DNA of 64,000 nucleotides, taken from JAYZQT01 sp036136335. Its GTDB lineage: Bacteria > Pseudomonadota > Alphaproteobacteria > MPNO01 > UBA830. The notes beneath the pieces were generated by a model. That model worked only from the letters and a program-made list of their open reading frames with translations. It searched no databases and was not told the origin of the DNA. Positions 53,986 through 62,550 of the stretch are shown here, one piece after another. The stretch's first letter is position 1. Each line of letters starts with the position of its first letter. Where the stretch lies: contig JAYZQT010000007.1 of NCBI GenBank assembly GCA_036136335.1, forward strand, positions 62,001-126,000. Reading direction: 5' to 3'. A program made the translations under genes and the position numbers.

Positions 53986-55077
53986 ATGATACGTGGAATA
54001 GCAGCTGCTTTGACGGCTTTGACCTTGGTTTGTGCTGGCACTACAGCAAATGCCAGAGATTATTTTAAAGGTAAAACAGTTACGGTCATTAGCCCGGTGC
54101 CGGGTGGCAGCGGTTTGGATCGACTAATTAGGGCCTTTGCAAAACACTGGCCAAAACACATTCCAGGCAACCCCAAGATGATAATTAAAAATATGCCGGG
54201 TGCCGGTGGCGCCAAAGGGCTGAACTTCCTGCAGGAACGAGCACGTCCGGATGGACTGACCTTGTTCATGGGACCCTGGAGTGCACCCGGGATAATCGCC
54301 GGAGACCCGGCGCTACGTTATGTCCCGGAAAAACTTGTTCTAATTGGAGCAGGCGGACTGGACCGTGTTTCCCTGATGCGCACCGATGTTGCGCCAGGAA
54401 TAAAAAAATCCTCTGATATAATGAAAGTCAAATCCTTTAATGTAGGCGGACGACGGGCAGACCGGATGCTGGACTTCCTCGGAAACCTCTCAATGGAGAT
54501 GATTGGTGCCAATTATCGCTTTATCGGTGGATATCGTGGAATGGCCAAGATACGGCCGGCATTCATGTCGAACGAGGTTCAGGCCTGTAACAGCGGCAGC
54601 ATTGGATATTTCATTTTCTTCAAGGATACAATGCTGAAAGACGGATCCGCAATTGCACTGTGGTCTCATCCTAACTTTGACGATAACGGAAACCCGGTAA
54701 AGGCCAAATCGTTCCCCGGCGTGCCCAGTTTTGAGGAAGTGTACAGGGAGGTACACGGAAAAATGCCCTCGGGCTCACTTTGGAAAACATACAAATGGTA
54801 TTCCCGGGCCCTGGGAAACTCGACGATGACCGTATTTTCCGCGCCAGAAACTCCCAATGCCGTTGCAGAAATCCTTAGAGCCTCTCACAAAAAGACGGCA
54901 AATGATCCCGCATATGTAGTCCCGGAAACAAAACGACTGGGCGGAACCGGAATTCGTTTTATCAGCCTGAAAGAAGCGCTAAACATCCAGAACACGTACC
55001 GGGATGTTGATGCTGAAATTATGGCTACACTTAAAACGATGACCAAAGTCGGACAAAGAAAATCAAAAAAGAAGTAG
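53986..55077 (+). CDS. Tripartite tricarboxylate transporter (TctC-like) binding protein
   Basis: A 363-residue binding protein with a signal peptide (MIRGIAAALTALTLVCAG, likely cut after NAR) and TctC/Bug-type opening FKGKTVTVISPVPGGSG and NMPGAGGAKGLNFL. It captures a carboxylate in the periplasm for a TctAB permease. AGGAGGAG is an unusually strong ribosome site, fitting high binding-protein expression. A clear terminator follows. The TctA-TctB fusion gene lies next but on the opposite strand. Confidence 0.88.
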   Translation: MIRGIAAALTALTLVCAGTTANARDYFKGKTVTVISPVPGGSGLDRLIRAFAKHWPKHIPGNPKMIIKNMPGAGGAKGLNFLQERARPDGLTLFMGPWSAPGIIAGDPALRYVPEKLVLIGAGGLDRVSLMRTDVAPGIKKSSDIMKVKSFNVGGRRADRMLDFLGNLSMEMIGANYRFIGGYRGMAKIRPAFMSNEVQACNSGSIGYFIFFKDTMLKDGSAIALWSHPNFDDNGNPVKAKSFPGVPSFEEVYREVHGKMPSGSLWKTYKWYSRALGNSTMTVFSAPETPNAVAEILRASHKKTANDPAYVVPETKRLGGTGIRFISLKEALNIQNTYRDVDAEIMATLKTMTKVGQRKSKKK

Positions 55078-55101
55078 TAAAAATACCGATCAACGAGGAA
55101 G

Positions 55102-55128
55102 GCGGGGCGAATTGGCCCCGCTTTTTTT
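55102..55128 (+). terminator. Intrinsic terminator after the TctC-like gene
   Basis: GCGGGGC at 55102-55108 pairs with GCCCCGC at 55115-55121 across a six-base loop, followed by seven Ts. This is a textbook rho-independent terminator for the plus strand. There is no T-run on the other strand. Confidence 0.92.
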
Positions 55129-55129
55129 A

Positions 55130-57112
55130 TTAAAAACCAAAGATAAGCGGTTTATGCCAGAATACATTCATCACTTTGTCATAGAATGCATACAGAAACA
55201 GCCAGCCAGCGGCTGCATAACCAAGCGACATCCGCCAGCCATACCCGCCCCAACGCATAAGATAAAGGAAAATAAATAAAGTTAGTGCCACCATCTGGCC
55301 AAACAGATACCCAACAACTATCACCCCAACCAAATACCCGAAGAAAACGCCTGCTCTGGCAACTAAAGCGCGCTCGGCACCCTCCGCTACCGCCAGCCGC
55401 CAGCCGCCGGACGCGCCAACAACATTTAGCAGGCCCCGAGCTTCAATTAGCAGTATGGAAATTGACAATACAGCCGCGGGTATAGCCGCGGTCAGGGGAA
55501 ACTGGCGCACCATAGCTGGCCAGGAAACAGCTTCAATTGCAGCCCAGGAAAAAAGGATCGCCATTAGGGCTGCAAACGGCAAGGAGAGGACGAGATTTTT
55601 ATCCGCGCTATCTCCAGTTACTGGCGCATCAGTACTGTTTTTAGACTTGTTAAATCCGCGAAATGAGAAAAACAGTGTTAAGAATATCAATCCTATAATT
55701 ACCAGAACGATTGGCCGCGTTGTCCAACCCAAACCGTCATGCACTCGCATGCTTATATGGTAAGCGTTTTCCAGAATGGGGCCGAGAATAAGGGCGAGAA
55801 CCAGTGGAGGCCTCGGCCAGCCACCCCGCTTCATGATGAAACCGATAACACCCATTATCAGGCAGGCGATCCAATCACCCATGGATGCACCCCCAAGCCA
55901 CGCACCCATGAACACAAACATAATGACCCCTGGAACGATGAGATGCCCGCGAACAAAGGCTATTTTGGCCACCTGGTTACTCCACAACATGAGGAGCCCA
56001 GCAACCAGTATGTTCGCAACGACAATCGTCCAGATCATACTGAATGTAATATCAAGTTTATCAGTTAACATTTCGGGGCCCGGCTTGAGACCCTGGATCA
56101 AGAGCGCTCCCATCAATATTGCAGTTCCGAGACTCCCCGGAATACCGAAGGCAACCATGGGAAGAAGTGCCCCCCCCCGGGTAGCATTATTTGCGGCCTC
56201 AGGCGCAATGACCCCCCTTATGTCGCCCTTTCCAAACCTTGATTTGTCTTTCGCCGATTGTACGGCATGACCGTAGGCAAACCAGTCAACCACGGCCGCC
56301 CCGAGACCCGGCAACATGCCTACATATGTGCCGAGAGCCGCGCAGCGTAGAGCCAGCCACCAGTGTCGAAAGGCATCCTTGATTCCCTCGACCATTCCGC
56401 CGCCCTGACTTTGTTTTCTTGGCACACGGGCAATAGAAGAATCTCGAATGGCAAGATCCATAAGCTCCGGTAGGGCAAACAGACCAAGTACGACCGGTAT
56501 CAGAGGAAGACCGTCGAGCAGGTACGACGTACCGAACCAGTAACGTGGTATGGGGGCCGTTTCGGCGTACCCAATCATGGACATCATCAGGCCAAGTAGC
56601 GCGATGATAAGTCCCTTGAGTATTGATCCACCACTTAGCGAACCAACCATCGCGATGCCCAGCACACCCAGCATGAGAAGCTCTGGGGAACCAAACGCCA
56701 GTATTATCGGTAACACCAGAGGGATCGACACAGCCAGTATCAACGCCCCAAAGACCCCACCAAACGCAGAGACGGTAAATGCAGCACCGAACGCCCTTGC
56801 AGCTTTGCCCTGCTGGGCCATGGGGTAACCATCCAGTATCGTTGCCTGCGATGCCGCCGTGCCCGGAATACCAAGCATTACTGACGCTATGGTATCGCTT
56901 GTCGATGTTACCGCAAACATCCCCAACAACAGGGCAAAGGCAGAAACCGGATCCATGCCGTAGGTAAACGGAAGCAGGATAACGAGGCCGATTATACCGC
57001 CCAATCCGGGAACGGCACCGAGCCAGATCCCCAGAAAAACTCCCAAGACAAGATACCCAATTGCTGGCCACTGAAATACCAATGACAGGCCACCTAATAA
57101 TGCTTCCAGCAT
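55130..57112 (-). CDS. TctA-TctB fusion permease of a tripartite tricarboxylate transporter
   Basis: A 660-residue membrane protein. The first 490 residues are TctA-like with many membrane segments: LGVFLGIWLGAVPGLGG, SDTIASVMLGIPGTAASQA, GLIIALLGLMMSMIGYAE and VVDWFAYGHAVQSA. After the linker NKSKNSTDAPVTGD the rest, about 150 residues with four segments, resembles TctB, usually a separate small protein. I start at the ATG at 57112 (MLEALLGGLSLVFQW) with GGGGAA upstream; the frame is open to a TTG at 57169. Its coupling to the TctC-like gene is only by position, as the two converge. Confidence 0.9.
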   Translation of the reverse strand: MLEALLGGLSLVFQWPAIGYLVLGVFLGIWLGAVPGLGGIIGLVILLPFTYGMDPVSAFALLLGMFAVTSTSDTIASVMLGIPGTAASQATILDGYPMAQQGKAARAFGAAFTVSAFGGVFGALILAVSIPLVLPIILAFGSPELLMLGVLGIAMVGSLSGGSILKGLIIALLGLMMSMIGYAETAPIPRYWFGTSYLLDGLPLIPVVLGLFALPELMDLAIRDSSIARVPRKQSQGGGMVEGIKDAFRHWWLALRCAALGTYVGMLPGLGAAVVDWFAYGHAVQSAKDKSRFGKGDIRGVIAPEAANNATRGGALLPMVAFGIPGSLGTAILMGALLIQGLKPGPEMLTDKLDITFSMIWTIVVANILVAGLLMLWSNQVAKIAFVRGHLIVPGVIMFVFMGAWLGGASMGDWIACLIMGVIGFIMKRGGWPRPPLVLALILGPILENAYHISMRVHDGLGWTTRPIVLVIIGLIFLTLFFSFRGFNKSKNSTDAPVTGDSADKNLVLSLPFAALMAILFSWAAIEAVSWPAMVRQFPLTAAIPAAVLSISILLIEARGLLNVVGASGGWRLAVAEGAERALVARAGVFFGYLVGVIVVGYLFGQMVALTLFIFLYLMRWGGYGWRMSLGYAAAGWLFLYAFYDKVMNVFWHKPLIFGF

Positions 57113-57162
57113 CAGTCGTATTCCCCGAAGCAGTTCATTGGCATGCGGTCCGCTCCCTTTTT

Positions 57163-58848
57163 CTAACAATTATCCAGTTTGCGAAGAGATAGAAGACCTT
57201 CGGAGGTTTCTTCGCGAGTCAGAAGTTCAACAATGCTCCTTTTGTCAATCTTCATGCCTGACATTGTTACCGGAAATTCCGCAAAAACCGCAATCAGCTC
57301 GGGAGTTTTGAATGACGCAACGCCCAGAGCTCGAAAATGCTCTCTTATTTCCGGCAATTCGAGTGACTCATCTCCCTTTAATAGAATGCAGGCGCACACC
57401 CTTTCACCCATTTCTTCATCCGGCATACCCACAACCGACGCGTCAATGACCTTAGGATGTGTAACCATCAATTCCTCGACCTCTGATGGTGCTATATTCT
57501 GCCCTCCCCGAATAATCATCTCGGTACCGCGTCCAACGAGCTGAATATTGCCCTGCTCGTCAAACGCACCAAGATCGCCCAGCTGATAGAATTTGTCGTT
57601 CCACGACTCAATCGTTTTCGTGAGATCACGATAATATCCCGTCCCCATAACGAGGCGGCTCGGCCCCATAACTATCATTCCCGTTTCGCCTCGTGGTTTG
57701 TCATTTCCCTGTTCGTCAACAATCCTGACGTCGTTATCCGGAAATGGCTTACCAACCGTTCGAATACGAACCTCACGATCATCGTCGAGCGTGGACATCG
57801 AAATTCCGCCAAAATCCATCGTCCCATAACAACGCACTAAACCGCACCGAGCACGTTCCTCAACTGCTGTCGCCAGTTCATAACTGATAGACGCAGCGTA
57901 TGTTGCAAAACACCGTATCGGCGCGTCTGCGAGACTGTCGATCGCACCCTGTGCCATCATCCGTGCAAGCATGGCAGGAACGACAGTGGCAACATTCACA
58001 CCCTCCTCAACCAGAAATCTTGGAGTCTCAATCGGATCAAATCGTGTTTCAATGACAATGGTTGCCGCATAATACGGCGCGGCATGGTGCACAAGCGAAT
58101 CCGATGTGCCCGAGGTCATCGGAGGCAAGGCCGCGACCGTTTCACCGAGCGAAAGATGTACCCCTTCGGCATGCCTCAGGGAAAGCCAGGTTCGATTGCC
58201 GAATATCGTATCAGCAATTTTGGGAGCACTTGTCGATCCACTAGTGGTTGTCAGATAAAACCTTTCGTTCCAGCCAAACCGGGTATGATCAAGCAAATGC
58301 TGGGAGATTTCAGAAGGGCCTTCAGCAAGAAGAGCTTCGTAGCTTGTACCCCAGGAAACCCCGGGCGCCTCTCCGACAGTAGTGAATTCGATTTTGATAT
58401 CTTTTTGCTCAAGCATTCCCCTTAGACGGTCATAATGGCCTTGTGCTGCCCGTGCTCCCGACACGAAGGCTAGTTTAGGCCCCGCCCTCTCAATTATGGA
58501 AACCAGCTCTCCCTCACGAAATGCAGAATTGGTCAGAATTATCCGGATGCCAGCCTTTTCGCAGGCGAGGCGAATGAGAAATTGTTCTGCGCTGTTTGAC
58601 AGATGAATAAGAGCAATGTCCGGACGCATGAACCCGCGTTCCAACATTGTGTGAGCAAGACGATCGGAAAGGTCTTTGACTTCGGACCAGTCAAGTCGGA
58701 TCCGTCGGTCCACTAGTGCCATCTGACTGGGCACTTCAGCCGCGTTGAGATCACAGGCACGGGAAAATGTTAAATTCTGAGAACGCGAACTCAGACCTGA
58801 AATGAGTGCGAGCCTTTCATTCGCAACACCCTGTGATGCTCCCCACAT
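57163..58848 (-). CDS. Acyl-adenylate/CoA ligase with degenerate P-loop
   Basis: A 561-residue ANL-family enzyme. The P-loop TSGSTSAPKI (202-211, K210) lacks two of the usual glycines. The aromatic residue and motif YGTMDFGGISMS, LVGRGTEMIIRGGQNIAPSEVE, and catalytic lysine in SGMKIDKRSI near the C-terminus are present. The last is not the standard PxTxxGKxxR form, so turnover could be reduced or altered. It may activate an aryl acid (2,3-dihydroxybenzoate-type enzymes are similar in arrangement). It is followed by the TctAB gene, with a possible 7-base overlap if the TTG start is used. Confidence 0.85.
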   Translation of the reverse strand: MWGASQGVANERLALISGLSSRSQNLTFSRACDLNAAEVPSQMALVDRRIRLDWSEVKDLSDRLAHTMLERGFMRPDIALIHLSNSAEQFLIRLACEKAGIRIILTNSAFREGELVSIIERAGPKLAFVSGARAAQGHYDRLRGMLEQKDIKIEFTTVGEAPGVSWGTSYEALLAEGPSEISQHLLDHTRFGWNERFYLTTTSGSTSAPKIADTIFGNRTWLSLRHAEGVHLSLGETVAALPPMTSGTSDSLVHHAAPYYAATIVIETRFDPIETPRFLVEEGVNVATVVPAMLARMMAQGAIDSLADAPIRCFATYAASISYELATAVEERARCGLVRCYGTMDFGGISMSTLDDDREVRIRTVGKPFPDNDVRIVDEQGNDKPRGETGMIVMGPSRLVMGTGYYRDLTKTIESWNDKFYQLGDLGAFDEQGNIQLVGRGTEMIIRGGQNIAPSEVEELMVTHPKVIDASVVGMPDEEMGERVCACILLKGDESLELPEIREHFRALGVASFKTPELIAVFAEFPVTMSGMKIDKRSIVELLTREETSEGLLSLRKLDNC

Positions 58849-58902
58849 CTGGTTTACCTGCCCATGTTAGTGTCTGATCAGCCCAATTACCGAAGCCGCA
58901 TG

Positions 58903-60873
58903 CTAGAGCCCCAACGCAACATCGTAGGCTTCCGCAATCCCCACCATCGCATGATCGATTTCCTTAGCGTCACCAATCACCCGCAAATCTGGCGCTCCCA
59001 TCCGAAGCCATTCAATCATGTCTTCGTTTGCCTCGTAGCCCGCACAGACAACCACTGTGTCGGCCGGAATTTCGATTTCTTTATTGTTTTCCATGGAGTG
59101 AGCGTGAATTGTATTCTGTCCAATTAATGTCACGGTGCAACCAGGCATCCTCCTGACGTTATTGTGTTCCAGTTCCTCGACGAGGACCCACCTCGTTGCC
59201 GGACCGAGACCGGTACCAAGGCGAGGGTTTCGACCAATCAGAACCACATCATGTCCGCTTCCGTCAATCACGTCCCGGACATCATCGTAACCCCCGTAGG
59301 ATGTGAGATGGGCTACCAGATCTCTGTCCATCTGATGACGGGTAGCAATAAAGTGGGCGACCTCAACACCAGCGCCGCCGGCGCCAACGACAACAACGCG
59401 CTTCCCGAGCGTAACGTCGCCCATCAATACCTGCTCGCCGGTGACAACATGCGCCTGGTCTATGCCCGGTATATCGGGCATAACCGCGGTCGCGCCTATA
59501 GTTACGATTACGTCATCAGGTGCCTCCGATTTAAGGAGATCCGGGGTAACTTCCGTCGACATATGAAAATGCACCCCAGCCCGTTTTGTCTCCCCCACAA
59601 GCCAAGACAAAAACAGCCGCAGCGGTTCGCGCCCAGGGGGCGCATAGGACACAAGCCATTTACCACCGAGAAAAGCCTGTTTTTCGTATAGGTGAACGCC
59701 ATGTCCACGTTCGGCGGCAGTAAGCGCAGCCTGCAGACCAATGCATCCGCCGCCGACCACAATCACTTTTTTGACAACCTCAGCCATCGCCACTTTTTCC
59801 ATCTCCGAATGCCTCCCTGCTCGCGGGTTCACCAGACACCGGACAGTTCGCTCGCGAACCGTCGCTTCGTCGAGGCACTCGTTACAGGCGACACATGCTC
59901 GTATCTGGTCCCAGTTTCCGGTCCTCGCCTTGTTAGGCCAATCTGGATCAGCAAGCGCACCACGCGCAATCGAAATATAATCGGCCCAGCCTTTTCGAAG
60001 AACCTCTTCGGCTTTAAATGGATCAGTAATCCGGGTGGAAGCTGCCACCTTGGCACCAAGGCCCGATTGTTTAATTCCGAAAGCAAGCATAGCCAACGCA
60101 CTCTCCGGCACATTGGGAGTCAGATTTGGAACGGTTGTCGCATGTCCGCCTGCCGCAACGTTGAAAAGGTCAACACCTGCCTCAGCCATTCTGATAGCGT
60201 TCCGCACAGAAACCTCCATACCGTATCCGCCCTTAATAAATTCTGCACCATGCAAACGTGATGTCAGGGGAATGGCTTTTCCAAGCTCTTCGCGAATGCC
60301 CCTTACGATAGCCAGTGTAAAATTCAAGCGTCGTTCTTCATCACCTCCCCACTCATCATCCCGATCATTGAACACCTGGGATGTAAATATGCTCATGGCA
60401 CCGCCACCATTACCAAGCAGGTCAATACCATCGTACCCCGCGTCAATCGCCCTTAGCGCGGTATCAATGACCGCCTGTATCCAAGAATGTATTTCATCAC
60501 TGGTGAAATCCGACAGACTGGGTTTCCGACGCATCTGATGCAAGGCCCAGATCCGACGCAAACCAATCTGGGCAAAGGATTGTGCACCTTCATCCCTTAA
60601 TCGACGGGTCAACCGAGCATGCACACCCACATGACGGTCCGTATTGAGTAAAAATTCACCAGGGCTGGCGTGGTCAAACTGAAAAGAGTCGATTATGCCC
60701 ACGCCAATCTGGCCAAATCCGCCACGGGCCCGAGCGACATAAAAATTTATTCCTTCTTCTGACAATCCGTCCTCGGGGTCCCCAAGGTTGGTGTGCATCG
60801 CGGGCATAATCAGTCGGTTTTTGACCTCAAGCTGTCCAACAAGGCCTGGTTTGAACAGATTAGGAAATATCAT
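58903..60873 (-). CDS. Fe-S flavoprotein of the OYE/dienoyl-CoA reductase/trimethylamine dehydrogenase type
   Basis: A 656-residue enzyme with an FMN-binding TIM barrel (residues about 1-345), a [4Fe-4S] site and a C-terminal FAD/NAD(P)H-type domain (VVGGGCIGLQAALTAAERG and VVVGAGGAGVEVAHF). The cluster cysteines C327, C330, C333 and C346 are spaced x2, x2, x12, as in trimethylamine dehydrogenase, not x2, x3, x11 as in FadH. It probably reduces or oxidises a small organic substrate using NAD(P)H or an electron acceptor. I start at the ATG at 60873 (MIFPNLFKP); the TTG at 60915 adds 14 unconserved residues. Substrate not determined. Confidence 0.9.
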   Translation of the reverse strand: MIFPNLFKPGLVGQLEVKNRLIMPAMHTNLGDPEDGLSEEGINFYVARARGGFGQIGVGIIDSFQFDHASPGEFLLNTDRHVGVHARLTRRLRDEGAQSFAQIGLRRIWALHQMRRKPSLSDFTSDEIHSWIQAVIDTALRAIDAGYDGIDLLGNGGGAMSIFTSQVFNDRDDEWGGDEERRLNFTLAIVRGIREELGKAIPLTSRLHGAEFIKGGYGMEVSVRNAIRMAEAGVDLFNVAAGGHATTVPNLTPNVPESALAMLAFGIKQSGLGAKVAASTRITDPFKAEEVLRKGWADYISIARGALADPDWPNKARTGNWDQIRACVACNECLDEATVRERTVRCLVNPRAGRHSEMEKVAMAEVVKKVIVVGGGCIGLQAALTAAERGHGVHLYEKQAFLGGKWLVSYAPPGREPLRLFLSWLVGETKRAGVHFHMSTEVTPDLLKSEAPDDVIVTIGATAVMPDIPGIDQAHVVTGEQVLMGDVTLGKRVVVVGAGGAGVEVAHFIATRHQMDRDLVAHLTSYGGYDDVRDVIDGSGHDVVLIGRNPRLGTGLGPATRWVLVEELEHNNVRRMPGCTVTLIGQNTIHAHSMENNKEIEIPADTVVVCAGYEANEDMIEWLRMGAPDLRVIGDAKEIDHAMVGIAEAYDVALGL

Positions 60874-61200
60874 TTTATTGATCCCGTATCGTTTGCGTTC
60901 CGTATGGCCAGGCAAACGGAACGGTTAAGGTGATTGGAAGCCAAATAGCCGTTGCTATTCTGGCCGGATGTAGGCGGCGCCTTAATGATTTATCGCCAAA
61001 AATTCTCTCCAGCGCATCACAAAAGGACAAACTCATCCGGCGGAAAAGTGAGTTTAGAGACGACGTCCAAGATTTCAGATCAAAGGCCCCTCTGAATAAA
61101 GGCTTGAAACAGGTTTAAAGTCCCCATCCACTTTCTGCTCCGGGCACCACAGGGGCCTTTTGACAACCCGCCCCTTCACAGATTCGATTTTAAAAATAAA
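60874..61200. other. Gap between two minus-strand genes
   Basis: One 62-residue frame (60930-61118, +) has no ribosome site and no family, so I do not call it. AAAGGCCCCT at 61082-61091 pairs with AGGGGCCTTT at 61151-61160 and TTT follows, but the loop is 59 bases, so termination is unlikely or weak. Confidence 0.35.
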
Positions 61201-61231
61201 CTGAGGGCGCAACCGTAAACCGCGCCCTCAG
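61201..61231 (-). terminator. Intrinsic terminator of the TRAP binding protein gene
   Basis: CTGAGGGCGC at 61201-61210 and GCGCCCTCAG at 61222-61231 form a perfect ten-base stem with an 11-base loop. Read on the minus strand it follows the gene stop by 10 bases and is followed by TTTATTTTT, which is typical of a rho-independent terminator. Confidence 0.9.
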
Positions 61232-61241
61232 TCAGCAGAAC

Positions 61242-62261
61242 TTAAGAGCCAGTATATTTTTTTGATGTCTTTTTCATCAACTCGAACATCGCTTTGACAT
61301 CAGCCCGTTTTCCGAGAATTTCGTCACCAATCGGATTTACAATTTGCATGAATTTTTTCTGATCACTGGCTGAAAGACGAATAACCTCAGCACCAGCATT
61401 CCGCCACCCCTGTTCAGCGCGAGACCCGTAAGCCTGAGCCGTTTTGTACATGAAATCTTCCACTTCACGACCTGAATCGGCAACGGCTTTTTGAAGGTTT
61501 TTGGGCAGTTGCTTGAACCAGGCCATGCTGACGAAACCAGCGCAGGGGATGTATGTATCATTCACGACAGTAATAAACTTCGCAACTGTATGGTGTTTTG
61601 TTGCGTTCATCACTGTAATGTTGGACCGCACACCATCAATCATTCTGCGTTGTAAAGCCGGTACAGTCTCGCTGTAGGGCATGGGCACACCAGTGGCCCC
61701 AAGGCGGTTCATAATCTCTACTTCAACTTTCGTCGCAAGCACCCGGAATTTTCGGCCTTTGAAGTCGCCAAGCGTGCGAACTGGTTTCATAGTTGCATAC
61801 GAAGTCGGCCCATACATCCAGAGGCTCACGCCTTTGACACCTTTCCTGGTACCCACCTCGAGGAATGGACTACGAAAATCCGGATCTGTGATCGTTTTAT
61901 GTGCGTGCAGCGGACTGTTAAACACGCCCGGCACTTCAAGTACCTGAAATCTTGAATCAACACCCTTTAAAAAGCCTGTAGGCGTTCCAAAAAATTCCAC
62001 CGTCCCGAGTTGAAGACCCTCAATCTGCCTTGGTATTTTTCCAAGTTGGGCCGCCGGATACAATTTTGCTTCGATCTGGCCACCTGAGTTCTTTTCAATT
62101 ACCGTTTTGTATTTTTTTATGAACTCATGAAGAGGATCATTTGCCACAATGATTGATAATTTCATTGTGTATTTTTTTGCAGAAGCCGGTACCGCGGACA
62201 TTGCAAAAGCGATGCTCGCCAAACCTAACACCGACAGACCTAACCCACGTCTAATAGACAT
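61242..62261 (-). CDS. TRAP transporter substrate-binding protein (DctP family), orphan
   Basis: A 339-residue protein with signal peptide (SVLGLASIAFAMSAVPASA, cut after ASA near 28) and DctP-type motifs KLYPAAQLGKIPRQIEGLQLG and KFRVLATKVEVEIMNRLGA; the usual DctP arginine that holds a carboxylate can be placed in the latter. It would bind an organic acid or other small anion in the periplasm. No DctQ or DctM membrane gene is adjacent; its downstream neighbour is the Fe-S flavoprotein and a terminator lies between. GGGAGCGAG precedes the ATG. Confidence 0.93.
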   Translation of the reverse strand: MSIRRGLGLSVLGLASIAFAMSAVPASAKKYTMKLSIIVANDPLHEFIKKYKTVIEKNSGGQIEAKLYPAAQLGKIPRQIEGLQLGTVEFFGTPTGFLKGVDSRFQVLEVPGVFNSPLHAHKTITDPDFRSPFLEVGTRKGVKGVSLWMYGPTSYATMKPVRTLGDFKGRKFRVLATKVEVEIMNRLGATGVPMPYSETVPALQRRMIDGVRSNITVMNATKHHTVAKFITVVNDTYIPCAGFVSMAWFKQLPKNLQKAVADSGREVEDFMYKTAQAYGSRAEQGWRNAGAEVIRLSASDQKKFMQIVNPIGDEILGKRADVKAMFELMKKTSKKYTGS

Positions 62262-62550
62262 ATCTCGCTCCCAATTTTATTAAGTATGCAGAAAAATTAT
62301 TACCTCAAGAACATGTTTTGAGCGGTTCCAATTCGCCCCACCGCACAGGATTATGCAGTGGTTTTGAGATGAAGTCTAATAATCCTGTTCCCGTATGCAA
62401 AATGCAAACCCACGCCTCCGCGCTTGTTATTGACACAGGTCGGTTTCGGGTTATCAATTTGACCGTTCGCAGCAGGTTTTCCCATTCTACCAAGTGTTTT
62501 TGCAGGCTTAAAGCCTACCAATCATCAAAGTTAAACTAGGGGACGTTCAA
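62262..62550. promoter_or_regulatory. Divergent intergenic region with inverted repeats
   Basis: The region separates divergent TRAP and Rieske genes. ACAGGATTAT at 62345-62354 and ATAATCCTGT at 62379-62388 form a perfect ten-base inverted repeat with 24 bases between, and AGGCTT-A-AAGCCT lies at 62504-62516 about 34 bases before the ATG at 62551. Either could be an operator. No sigma-70 boxes are called, as several weak ones are possible. Confidence 0.4.

Noticed and set aside
60930..61118. 62-residue plus-strand frame
   Set aside because: No usable ribosome site, no family and a long gap with weak structure around it.
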